Positions 36,236 through 49,400 of a stretch of DNA of 64,000 bases are shown piece after piece. Position 1 is the first letter of the stretch, and the number at the start of each line of letters is the position of its first letter. A program made the position numbers and the translations under genes. Origin of the DNA: Nomia melanderi (Eukaryota; Arthropoda; Insecta; Hymenoptera; Halictidae); assembly GCF_051020985.1 (NCBI RefSeq), contig NW_027475173.1:1-64000 (forward strand), written 5' to 3'. The notes beneath the pieces are model-generated. The model searched no databases and was not told where the DNA came from. It saw only the letters and a list, made by a program, of their open reading frames with translations.

Positions 36236-38010
36236 TCATGCGCCAGGGCCTCCTACAGACAATGCACTTTGATTTACTGCGCTATCTGTAATAGCACCCG
36301 TGATATCAGCAGATATATATTGGATTTTTGACTGACCCTGAGTGTCCGGCCCCATGAGACGGTCGTTTTCTCGGCCCCTGGTGGTCCGAGGTCGTCCCCG
36401 CTGCACAGATTCATGCGCCAGGGCCTCCTGCAGATAATTCACTTTGGTTTTTGCGCTATCTCTAATAGCACCCGAGATATCACCAGATATATATTGGATT
36501 TTCTCCTGACCCTGAGTGTCCGGCCCCATGAGACTGTGGTTCTCTCGGCCCCTGGTTGTCCGAGGTCGTTCCCGCTGCACAGATTCATGCGCCAGGGCCT
36601 CCTTCGGACAATGCACTTTGATTTAGTGCGCTATCTGCAATAGCACCCGAGATATCACCAGATATATATTGGATTTTCCCTGACCCTGAGTGTCCGGCCC
36701 AATGAGACTCTGGTTTTCGCGGCCCCTGGTGGTCCGAGGTCGTTCCCGCTGTACAGATTCATGCGCCAGGGCCTCCTACAGCCAATGCACTTTGATTTAT
36801 TGCGCTATCTGTAATAGCACCCGAGATATCACCAGATATATATTGGATTTTTCACTGACCCTGAGTGTGCGGGCCCATGAGACGGTGTTTTTCTCGGACC
36901 CTGGTGTTCCGAGGTCGTTCCCGCTGCACAGATTCATGCGCCAGGGCCTCCTGCAGGTAGTTCACTTTGCTTTATTGCGCTATCTCTAATAGCACCCGAG
37001 ATATCACCAGATATATACTGGATTTTCCCCTGACCCTGAGTGTCCGGCCCCATGAGACTGTGGTTTTCTCGGCCCCTGGTGGTCCGAGGTCGTTCTCGCT
37101 GCACAGATTCATGCGCCAGGGCCTCCTACAGACACTGCACTTTGATTTATTGCGCTATCTGTAATAGCACCCGAGATATCACCAGATATATATTGGATTT
37201 TCCCCTGACCCTGAGTGTCCGGCCCCATGAGACGGTCGTTTTCTCGGCCCCTGGTGGTCCGAGGTCGTTCCCGCTGCACAGATTCATGCGCCAGGGCCTC
37301 CTACAGACAATGCACTTTGATTTATTGCGCTATCTGTAATAGCACCCGAGATATCACCAGATATATATTGGATTTTACCCTGACCCTGTGTGTCCGGCCC
37401 GATGAGACGGTCGTTGTCTCGGCCCCTGGAGGTCCGAGGACGTTCCCGCTGCACAGATTCATGCGCCAGGGCCTCCTACAGGTAATGCACTTTGATTTAT
37501 TGCGCTATCTGTAATAGCAGCCGAGATATCACCAGATATATATTGGATTTTACCCTGACCCTGAGTGTCCGGCCCCATGAGACTGTGGTTTTTTCGGCCC
37601 CTGGTGGTCCGAGGTCGTTCCCGCTGCACAGATTCATGCGCCAGGGCCTCCTACAGACAATGCACTTTGATTTACTGCGCTATCTGTAATAGCACCCGTG
37701 ATATCAGCAGATATATATTGGATTTTTGACTGACCCTGAGTGTCCGGCCCCATGAGACGGTCGTTTTCTCGGCCCCTGGTGGTCCGAGGTCGTCCCCGCT
37801 GCACAGATTCATGCGCCAGGGCCTCCTGCAGATAATTCACTTTGGTTTTTGCGCTATCTCTAATAGCACCCGAGATATCACCAGATATATATTGGATTTT
37901 CTCCTGACCCTGAGTGTCCGGCCCCATGAGACTGTGGTTCTCTCGGCCCCTGGTTGTCCGAGGTCGTTCCCGCTGCACAGATTCATGCGCCAGGGCCTCC
38001 TACAGACAAT
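36236..38010. repeat. 8-monomer duplication marked by a 1-bp deletion
   Basis: Segments near 36236-36600 and 37634-37998 match at an offset of 1,398 bp. Both carry GGTTTTTGCGC in place of GGTTTATTGCGC, a shared single-base loss. The related copy at 47604-48358 (offset 9,970-9,971 bp) keeps the A, so it branched before the loss or was corrected. Confidence 0.8.
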
Positions 38011-38611
38011 GCACTTTGATTTATTGTGCTATCTGTAATAGCACCCGAGATATCACCAGATCTATATTGGATTTTCCCCTGACCCTGAGTGTCCGGCCCC
38101 ATGAGACTGTGGTTTTCTCGGCCCCTGGTGGTCCGAGGTCGTTCCCGTTGCACAGATTCATGCGCCAGGGCCTCCTGCGGTAATTCACTTTGGTTTATTG
38201 CGCTATCTCTAATAGCACCCGAGATATCACCAGATATATATTGGATTTTCCCCTGACCCTGAGTGTCCGGCCCCATGAGACTGTGGTTTTCTCGGCCCCT
38301 GGTGGTCCGAGGTCGTTCCCGTTGCACAGATTCATTCGCCAGGGCCTCCTGCAGATAATTCACTTTGGTTTATTGCGCTATCTCTAATAGCACCCGAGAT
38401 ATCACCAGATATATATTGGATTTTCCCCTGACCCTGAGTGTCCGGCCCCATGAGATGGTGGTTTTCTCGGCCCCTGGTGATCCGAGGTCGTTCCCGCTGC
38501 ACAGATTCATGCGCCAGGGCCTCCTTCGGACAATGCACTTTGATTTAGTGCGCTATCTGCAATAGCACCCGAGATATCACCAGATATATATTGGATTTTC
38601 CCTGACCCTGA

Positions 38612-41000
38612 GTGTCCGGCCCAATGAGACTCTGGTTTTCGCGGCCCCTGGTGGTCCGAGGTCGTTCCCGCTGTACAGATTCATGCGCCAGGGCCTCCTA
38701 CAGACAATGCACTTTGATTTATTGCGCTATCTGTAATAGCACCCGAGATATGACCAGATATATATTGGATTTTTCACTGACCCTGAGTGTGCGGGCCCAT
38801 GAGACGGTGTTTTTCTCGGACCCTGGTGTTCCGAGGTCGTTCCCGCTGCACAGATTCATGCGCCAGGGCCTCCTGCAGGTAATTCACTTTGGTTTATTGC
38901 GCTATCTCTAATAGCACCCGAGATATCACCAGATATATACTGGATTTTCCCCTGACCCTGAGTGTCCGGCCCCATGAGACTGTGGTTTTCTCGGCCCCTG
39001 GTGGTCCGAGGTCGTTCCCGCTGCACAGATTCATGCGCCAGGGCCTCCTACAGACACTGCACTTTGATTTATTGCGCTATCTGTAATAGCACCCGAGATA
39101 TCACCAGATATATATTGGATTTTCCCCTGACCCTGAGTGTCCGGCCCCATGCGACTGTGGTTTTCTCGGCCCCTGGTGGTCCGAGGTCGTTCCCGCTGCA
39201 CAGATTCATGCGCCAGGGCCTCCTGCAGATAATTCACTTTGGTTTATTGCGCTATCTCTAATAGCACCCGAGATATCACCAGATATATATTGGATTTTCC
39301 TCTGACCCTGAGTGTCCGGCCCCATGAGATGGTGGTTTTCTCGGCCCCTGGTGTTCCGAGGTCGTTCCCGCTGCACAGATTCATGCGCCAGGGCCTCCTA
39401 CAGACAATGCACTTTGATTTATTGCGCTATCTCTAATAGCACCCGAGATATCACCAGATATATATTGGATTTTCCCCTGACCCTGAGTGTCCGGCCCCAT
39501 GAGACTGTGGTTTTCTCGGCCCCTGGTGGTCCAAGGTCGTTCCCGCTGCACAGATTCATGCGCCAGGGCCTCCTACAGACAATGCACTTTGATTTATTGC
39601 GCTATCTGTAATAGCACCCGAGATATCACCAGATATATATTGGATTTTCCCTGACCCTGAGTGTCCGGCCCCATGAGACTGTGGTCTTCTCGGCTCCTGG
39701 TGGTCCGACTTTGTTCCCGCTGCACAGATTCATGCGCCAGTGCCTCCTACAGACCACGCACTTTGATTTAGTGCGCTATCTGCAATAGCACCCGAGATAT
39801 CACCACATATATATATTGTATTTTCCCTGACCCTCCGTGTCCGGCACAATGAGACTGTGGTTTTCTCGGCCCCTGGTGGTCCGAGGTCGTTCCCGCTGCA
39901 CAGATTCATGCGACAGGGCCTCCTACAGACACTGCACTTTGATTTATTGCGCTATCTGTAATAGCACCCGAGATATCACCAGATATATATTGGATTTTCC
40001 CCTGACCCTGAGTGTCCGGCCCCATGCGACTGTGGTTTTCTCGGCCCCTGGTGGTCCGAGGTCGTTCCCGCTGCACAGATTCATGCGCCAGGGCCTCCTG
40101 CAGATAATTCACTTTGGTTTATTGCGCTATCTCTAATAGCACCCGAGATATCACCAGATATATATTGGATTTTCCCCTGACCCTGAGTGTCCGGCCCCAT
40201 GAGATGGTGGTTTTCTCGGCCCCTGGTGTTCCGAGGTCGTTCCCGCTGCACAGATTCATGCGCCAGTGCCTCCTACAGACAATGCACTTTGATTTATTGC
40301 GCTATCTCTAATAGCACCCGAGATATCACCAGATATATATTGGATTTTCCCCTGACCCTGAGTGTCCGGCCCCATGAGACGGTCGTTTTCTCGGCCCCTG
40401 GTGGTCCGAGGTCGTTCCCGCTGCACAGATTCATGCGCCAGGGCCTCCTACAGACAATGCACTTTGATATATTGCGCTATCTGTAATAGCACCCGAGATA
40501 TCACCAGATATATATTGGATTTTACCCTGACCCTGAGTGTCCGGCCCGATGAGACGGTCGTTGTCTCGGCCCCTGGAGGTCCGAGGACGTTCCCGCTGCA
40601 CAGATTCATGCGCCAGGGCCTCCTACAGGTAATGCACTTTGATTTATTGCGCTATCTGTAATAGCAGCCGAGATATCACCAGATATATATTGGATTTTAC
40701 CCTGACCCTGAGTGTCCGGCCCCATGCGACTGTGGTTTTCTCGGCCCCTGGTGGTCCGAGGTCGTTCCCGCTGCACAGATTCATGCGCCAGGGCCTCCTG
40801 CAGATAATTCACTTTGGTTTATTGCGCTATCTCTAATAGCACCCGAGATATCACCAGATATATATTGGATTTTCCCCTGACCCTGAGTGTCCGGCCCCAT
40901 GAGATGGTGGTTTTCTCGGCCCCTGGTGTTCCGAGGTCGTTCCCGCTGCACAGATTCATGCGCCAGGGCCTCCTACAGACAATGCACTTTGATTTATTGC
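38612..41000. repeat. Long-range repeat block, copy 1 (offset 5,422 bp)
   Basis: Monomer order and variants at 38612, 38889, 39312, 39837, 40362 and 40887 recur at 44034, 44311, 44734, 45259, 45784 and 46309, all 5,422 bp away (31 monomers). Parts also recur closer, for example 39837 at 41412 (1,575 bp, 9 monomers). Confidence 0.8.
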
Positions 41001-42212
41001 GCTATCTCTAATAGCACCCGAGATATCACCAGATATATATTGGATTTTCCCCTGACCCTGAGTGTCCGGCCCCATGAGACTGTGGTTTTCTCGGCCCCTG
41101 GTGGTCCAAGGTCGTTCCCGCTGCACAGATTCATGCGCCAGGGCCTCCTACAGACAATGCACTTTGATTTATTGCGCTATCTGTAATAGCACCCGAGATA
41201 TCACCAGATATATATTGGATTTTCCCTGACCCTGAGTGTCCGGCCCCATGAGACTGTGGTCTTCTCGGCTCCTGGTGGTCCGACTTTGTTCCCGCTGCAC
41301 AGATTCATGCGCCAGTGCCTCCTACAGACCACGCACTTTGATTTAGTGCGCTATCTGCAATAGCACCCGAGATATCACCACATATATATATTGTATTTTC
41401 CCTGACCCTCCGTGTCCGGCACAATGAGACTGTGGTTTTCTCGGCCCCTGGTGGTCCGAGGTCGTTCCCGCTGCACAGATTCATGCGACAGGGCCTCCTA
41501 CAGACACTGCACTTTGATTTATTGCGCTATCTGTAATAGCACCCGAGATATCACCAGATATATATTGGATTTTCCCCTGACCCTGAGTGTCCGGCCCCAT
41601 GCGACTGTGGTTTTCTCGGCCCCTGGTGGTCCGAGGTCGTTCCCGCTGCACAGATTCATGCGCCAGGGCCTCCTGCAGATAATTCACTTTGGTTTATTGC
41701 GCTATCTCTAATAGCACCCGAGATATCACCAGATATATATTGGATTTTCCCCTGACCCTGAGTGTCCGGCCCCATGAGATGGTGGTTTTCTCGGCCCCTG
41801 GTGTTCCGAGGTCGTTCCCGCTGCACAGATTCATGCGCCAGTGCCTCCTACAGACAATGCACTTTGATTTATTGCGCTATCTCTAATAGCACCCGAGATA
41901 TCACCAGATATATATTGGATTTTCCCCTGACCCTGAGTGTCCGGCCCCATGAGACGGTCGTTTTCTCGGCCCCTGGTGGTCCGAGGTCGTTCCCGCTGCA
42001 CAGATTCATGCGCCAGGGCCTCCTACAGACAATGCACTTTGATATATTGCGCTATCTGTAATAGCACCCGAGATATCACCAGATATATATTGGATTTTCC
42101 CCTGACCCTGAGTGTCCGGCCCCATGCGACTGTGGTTTTCTCGGCCCCTGGTGGTCCGAGGTCGTTCCCGCTGCACAGATTCATGCGCCAGGGCCTCCTG
42201 CGGTAATTCACT

Positions 42213-43660
42213 TTGGTTTATTGCGCTATCTCTAATAGCACCCGAGATATCACCAGATATATATTGGATTTTCCCCTGACCCTGAGTGTCCGGCCCCATG
42301 AGACTGTGGTTTTCTCGGCCCCTGGTGGTCCGAGGTCGTTCCCGTTGCACAGATTCATTCGCCAGGGCCTCCTGCAGATAATTCACTTTGGTTTATTGCG
42401 CTATCTCTAATAGCACCCGAGATATCACCAGATATATATTGGATTTTCCCCTGACCCTGAGTGTCCGGCCCCATGAGATGGTGGTTTTCTCGGCCCCTGG
42501 TGATCCGAGGTCGTTCCCGCTGCACAGATTCATGCGCCAGGGCCTCCTTCGGACAATGCACTTTGATTTAGTGCGCTATCTGCAATAGCACCCGAGATAT
42601 CACCAGATATATATTGGATTTTCCCTGACCCTGAGTGTCCGGCCCAATGAGACTCTGGTTTTCGCAGCCCCTGGTGGTCCGAGGTCGTTCCCGCTCTACA
42701 GATTCATGCGCCAGGGCCTCCTACAGACAATGCACTTTGATTTATTGCGCTATCTGTAATAGCACCCGAGATATCACCAGATATATATTGGATTTTTCAC
42801 TGACCATGAGTGTGCGGCCCCATGAGACGGTGTTTTTCTCGGACCCTGGTGTTCCGAGGTCGTTCCCGCTGCACAGATTCATGCGCCAGGGCCTCCTGCA
42901 GGTAATTCACTTTGGTTTATTGCGCTATCTCTAATAGCACCCGAGATATCACCAGATATATACTGGATTTTCCCCTGACCCTGAGTGTCCGGCCCCATGA
43001 GACTGTGGTTTTCTCGGCCCCTGGTGGTCCGAGGTCGTTCCCGCTGCACAGATTCATGCGCCAGGGCCTCCTACAGACACTGCACTTTGATTTATTGCGC
43101 TATCTGTAATAGCACCCGAGATATCACCAGATATATATTGGATTTTCCCCTGACCCTGAGTGTCCGGCCCCATGCGACTGTGGTTTTCTCGGCCCCTGGT
43201 GGTCCGAGGTCGTTCCCGCTGCACAGATTCATGCGCCAGGGCCTCCTGCAGATAATTCACTTTGGTTTATTGCGCTGTCTCTAATAGCACCCGAGATATC
43301 ACCAGATATATATTGGATTTTCCCCTGACCCTGAGTGTCCGGCCCCATGAGATGGTGGTTTTCTCGGCCCCTGGTGTTCCGAGGTCGTTCCCGCTGCACA
43401 GATTCATGCGCCAGGGCCTCCTGCAGATAATTCACTTTGGTTTATTGCGCTGTCTCTAATAGCACCCGAGATATCACCAGATATATATTGGATTTTCCCC
43501 TGACCCTGAGTGTCCGGCCCCATGAGATGGTGGTTTTCTCGGCCCCTGGTGTTCCGAGGTCGTTCCCGCTGCACAGATTCATGCGCCAGGGCCTCCTACA
43601 GACAATGCACTTTGATTTATTGCGCTATCTCTAATAGCACCCGAGATATCACCAGATATA
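42213..43660. repeat. Long-range repeat block (offset 5,948 bp)
   Basis: Monomers at 42213, 42388, 42635, 42912, 43054 and 43510 recur at 48161, 48336, 48583, 48860, 49002 and 49458, a constant 5,948 bp (34 monomers minus 2 bp). The match ends near 43660, where the two regions take different variants. Confidence 0.8.
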
Positions 43661-44033
43661 TATTGGATTTTACCCTGACCCTGAGTGTCCGGCCCCATGA
43701 GACGGTGGTTGTCTCGGCCCTTGGGGGTCCGAGGACGTTCCCGCTGCACAGATTCATGCGCCAGGGCCTCCTGCAGATAATTCACGTTGGTTTATTGCGC
43801 TATCTCTAATAGCACCCGAGATATCAAGAGATATATACTGGATTTTCCACTGACCCTGAGTGTCCGGCCCAGTGAGACTGTGGTTTTCTCGGCCCCTGGT
43901 GGTCCGAGGTCGTTCCCGCTGCACAGATTCATGCGCCAGGGCCTCCTTCGGACAATGCACTTTGATTTAGTGCGCTATCTGCAATAGCACCCGAGATATC
44001 ACCAGATATATATTGGATTTTCCCTGACCCTGA

Positions 44034-46430
44034 GTGTCCGGCCCAATGAGACTCTGGTTTTCGCGGCCCCTGGTGGTCCGAGGTCGTTCCCGCTGTACAG
44101 ATTCATGCGCCAGGGCCTCCTACAGACAATGCACTTTGATTTATTGCGCTATCTGTAATAGCACCCGAGATATCACCAGATATATATTGGATTTTTCACT
44201 GACCCTGAGTGTGCGGGCCCATGAGACGGTGTTTTTCTCGGACCCTGGTGTTCCGAGGTCGTTCCCGCTGCACAGATTCATGCGCCAGGGCCTCCTGCAG
44301 GTAATTCACTTTGGTTTATTGCGCTATCTCTAATAGCACCCGAGATATCACCAGATATATACTGGATTTTCCCCTGACCCTGAGTGTCCGGCCCCATGAG
44401 ACTGTGGTTTTCTCGGCCCCTGGTGGTCCGAGGTCGTTCCCGCTGCACAGATTCATGCGCCAGGGCCTCCTACAGACACTGCACTTTGATTTATTGCGCT
44501 ATCTGTAATAGCACCCGAGATATCACCAGATATATATTGGATTTTCCCCTGACCCTGAGTGTCCGGCCCCATGCGACTGTGGTTTTCTCGGCCCCTGGTG
44601 GTCCGAGGTCGTTCCCGCTGCACAGATTCATGCGCCAGGGCCTCCTGCAGATAATTCACTTTGGTTTATTGCGCTATCTCTAATAGCACCCGAGATATCA
44701 CCAGATATATATTGGATTTTCCCCTGACCCTGAGTGTCCGGCCCCATGAGATGGTGGTTTTCTCGGCCCCTGGTGTTCCGAGGTCGTTCCCGCTGCACAG
44801 ATTCATGCGCCAGGGCCTCCTACAGACAATGCACTTTGATTTATTGCGCTATCTCTAATAGCACCCGAGATATCACCAGATATATATTGGATTTTCCCCT
44901 GACCCTGAGTGTCCGGCCCCATGAGACTGTGGTTTTCTCGGCCCCTGGTGGTCCAAGGTCGTTCCCGCTGCACAGATTCATGCGCCAGGGCCTCCTACAG
45001 ACAATGCACTTTGATTTATTGCGCTATCTGTAATAGCACCCGAGATATCACCAGATATATATTGGATTTTCCCTGACCCTGAGTGTCCGGCCCCATGAGA
45101 CTGTGGTCTTCTCGGCTCCTGGTGGTCCGACTTTGTTCCCGCTGCACAGATTCATGCGCCAGTGCCTCCTACAGACCACGCACTTTGATTTAGTGCGCTA
45201 TCTGCAATAGCACCCGAGATATCACCACATATATATATTGTATTTTCCCTGACCCTCCGTGTCCGGCACAATGAGACTGTGGTTTTCTCGGCCCCTGGTG
45301 GTCCGAGGTCGTTCCCGCTGCACAGATTCATGCGACAGGGCCTCCTACAGACACTGCACTTTGATTTATTGCGCTATCTGTAATAGCACCCGAGATATCA
45401 CCAGATATATATTGGATTTTCCCCTGACCCTGAGTGTCCGGCCCCATGCGACTGTGGTTTTCTCGGCCCCTGGTGGTCCGAGGTCGTTCCCGCTGCACAG
45501 ATTCATGCGCCAGGGCCTCCTGCAGATAATTCACTTTGGTTTATTGCGCTATCTCTAATAGCACCCGAGATATCACCAGATATATATTGGATTTTCCCCT
45601 GACCCTGAGTGTCCGGCCCCATGAGATGGTGGTTTTCTCGGCCCCTGGTGTTCCGAGGTCGTTCCCGCTGCACAGATTCATGCGCCAGTGCCTCCTACAG
45701 ACAATGCACTTTGATTTATTGCGCTATCTCTAATAGCACCCGAGATATCACCAGATATATATTGGATTTTCCCCTGACCCTGAGTGTCCGGCCCCATGAG
45801 ACGGTCGTTTTCTCGGCCCCTGGTGGTCCGAGGTCGTTCCCGCTGCACAGATTCATGCGCCAGGGCCTCCTACAGACAATGCACTTTGATATATTGCGCT
45901 ATCTGTAATAGCACCCGAGATATCACCAGATATATATTGGATTTTACCCTGACCCTGAGTGTCCGGCCCGATGAGACGGTCGTTGTCTCGGCCCCTGGAG
46001 GTCCGAGGACGTTCCCGCTGCACAGATTCATGCGCCAGGGCCTCCTACAGGTAATGCACTTTGATTTATTGCGCTATCTGTAATAGCAGCCGAGATATCA
46101 CCAGATATATATTGGATTTTACCCTGACCCTGAGTGTCCGGCCCCATGCGACTGTGGTTTTCTCGGCCCCTGGTGGTCCGAGGTCGTTCCCGCTGCACAG
46201 ATTCATGCGCCAGGGCCTCCTGCAGATAATTCACTTTGGTTTATTGCGCTATCTCTAATAGCACCCGAGATATCACCAGATATATATTGGATTTTCCCCT
46301 GACCCTGAGTGTCCGGCCCCATGAGATGGTGGTTTTCTCGGCCCCTGGTGTTCCGAGGTCGTTCCCGCTGCACAGATTCATGCGCCAGGGCCTCCTACAG
46401 ACAATGCACTTTGATTTATTGCGCTATCTC
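44034..46430. repeat. Long-range repeat block, copy 2 (offset 5,422 bp)
   Basis: Copy of 38612-41000; see that entry. Its internal part starting at 45259 recurs at 46660 after 1,401 bp (8 monomers). Confidence 0.8.
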
Positions 46431-49400
46431 TAATAGCACCCGAGATATCACCAGATATATATTGGATTTTCCCCTGACCCTGAGTGTCCGGCCCCATGAG
46501 ACTGTGGTCTTCTCGGCTCCTGGTGGTCCGACTTTGTTCCCGCTGCACAGATTCATGCGCCAGTGCCTCCTACAGACCACGCACTTTGATTTAGTGCGCT
46601 ATCTGCAATAGCACCCGAGATATCACCACATATATATATTGTATTTTCCCTGACCCTCCGTGTCCGGCACAATGAGACTGTGGTTTTCTCGGCCCCTGGT
46701 GGTCCGAGGTCGTTCCCGCTGCACAGATTCATGCGACAGGGCCTCCTACAGACACTGCACTTTGATTTATTGCGCTATCTGTAATAGCACCCGAGATATC
46801 ACCAGATATATATTGGATTTTCCCCTGACCCTGAGTGTCCGGCCCCATGCGACTGTGGTTTTCTCGGCCCCTGGTGGTCCGAGGTCGTTCCCGCTGCACA
46901 GATTCATGCGCCAGGGCCTCCTGCAGATAATTCACTTTGGTTTATTGCGCTATCTCTAATAGCACCCGAGATATCACCAGATATATATTGGATTTTCCCC
47001 TGACCCTGAGTGTCCGGCCCCATGAGATGGTGGTTTTCTCGGCCCCTGGTGTTCCGAGGTCGTTCCCGCTGCACAGATTCATGCGCCAGTGCCTCCTACA
47101 GACAATGCACTTTGATTTATTGCGCTATCTCTAATAGCACCCGAGATATCACCAGATATATATTGGATTTTCCCCTGACCCTGAGTGTCCGGCCCCATGA
47201 GACGGTCGTTTTCTCGGCCCCTGGTGGTCCGAGGTCGTTCCCGCTGCACAGATTCATGCGCCAGGGCCTCCTACAGACAATGCACTTTGATATATTGCGC
47301 TATCTGTAATAGCACCCGAGATATCACCAGATATATATTGGATTTTACCCTGACCCTGAGTGTCCGGCCCGATGAGACGGTCGTTGTCTCGGCCCCTGGA
47401 GGTCCGAGGACGTTCCCGCTGCACAGATTCATGCGCCAGGGCCTCCTACAGGTAATGCACTTTGATTTATTGCGCTATCTGTAATAGCAGCCGAGATATC
47501 ACCAGATATATATTGGATTTTACCCTGACCCTGAGTGTCCGGCCCCATGAGACTGTGGTTTTTTCTGCCCCTGGTGGTCCGAGGTCGTTCCCGCTGCACA
47601 GATTCATGCGCCAGGGCCTCCTACAGACAATGCACTTTGATTTACTGCGCTATCTGTAATAGCACCCGAGATATCAGCAGATATATATTGGATTTTTGAC
47701 TGACCCTGAGTGTCCGGCCCCATGAGACGGTCGTTTTCTCGGCCCCTGGTGGTCCGAGGTCGTCCCCGCTGCACAGATTCATGCGCCAGGGCCTCCTGCA
47801 GATAATTCACTTTGGTTTATTGCGCTATCTCTAATAGCACCCGAGATATCACCAGATATATATTGGATTTTCTCCTGACCCTGAGTGTCCGGCCCCATGA
47901 GACTGTGGTTTTCTCGGCCCCTGGTTGTCCGAGGTCGTTCCCGCTGCACAGATTCATGCGCCAGGGCCTCCTACAGACAATGCACTTTGATTTATTGTGC
48001 TATCTGTAATAGCACCCGAGATATCACCAGATCTATATTGGATTTTCCCCTGACCCTCAGTGTCCGGCCCCATGAGACTGTGGTTTTCTCGGCCCCTGGT
48101 GGTCCGAGGTCGTTCCCGTTGCACAGATTCATGCGCCAGGGCCTCCTGCGGTAATTCACTTTGGTTTATTGCGCTATCTCTAATAGCACCCGAGATATCA
48201 CCAGATATATATTGGATTTTCCCCTGACCCTGAGTGTCCGGCCCCATGAGACTGTGGTTTTCTCGGCCCCTGGTGGTCCGAGGTCGTTCCCGTTGCACAG
48301 ATTCATTCGCCAGGGCCTCCTGCAGATAATTCACTTTGGTTTATTGCGCTATCTCTAATAGCACCCGAGATATCACCAGATATATATTGGATTTTCCCCT
48401 GACCCTGAGTGTCCGGCCCCATGAGATGGTGGTTTTCTCGGCCCCTGGTGATCCGAGGTCGTTCCCGCTGCACAGATTCATGCGCCAGGGCCTCCTTCGG
48501 ACAATGCACTTTGATTTAGTGCGCTATCTGCAATAGCACCCGAGATATCACCAGATATATATTGGATTTTCCCTGACCCTGAGTGTCCGGCCCAATGAGA
48601 CTCTGGTTTTCGCAGCCCCTGGTGGTCCGAGGTCGTTCCCGCTGTACAGATTCATGCGCCAGGGCCTCCTACAGACAATGCACTTTGATTTATTGCGCTA
48701 TCTGTAATAGCACCCGAGATATCACCAGATATATATTGGATTTTTCACTGACCATGAGTGTGCGGCCCCATGAGACGGTGTTTTTCTCGGACCCTGGTGT
48801 TCCGAGGTCGTTCCCGCTGCACAGATTCATGCGCCAGGGCCTCCTGCAGGTAATTCACTTTGGTTTATTGCGCTATCTCTAATAGCACCCGAGATATCAC
48901 CAGATATATACTGGATTTTCCCCTGACCCTGAGTGTCCGGCCCCATGAGACTGTGGTTTTCTCGGCCCCTGGTGGTCCGAGGTCGTTCCCGCTGCACAGA
49001 TTCATGCGCCAGGGCCTCCTACAGACACTGCACTTTGATTTATTGCGCTATCTGTAATAGCACCCGAGATATCACCAGATATATATTGGATTTTCCCCTG
49101 ACCCTGAGTGTCCGGCCCCATGCGACTGTGGTTTTCTCGGCCCCTGGTGGTCCGAGGTCGTTCCCGCTGCACAGATTCATGCGCCAGGGCCTCCTGCAGA
49201 TAATTCACTTTGGTTTATTGCGCTGTCTCTAATAGCACCCGAGATATCACCAGATATATATTGGATTTTCCCCTGACCCTGAGTGTCCGGCCCCATGAGA
49301 TGGTGGTTTTCTCGGCCCCTGGTGTTCCGAGGTCGTTCCCGCTGCACAGATTCATGCGCCAGGGCCTCCTGCAGATAATTCACTTTGGTTTATTGCGCTG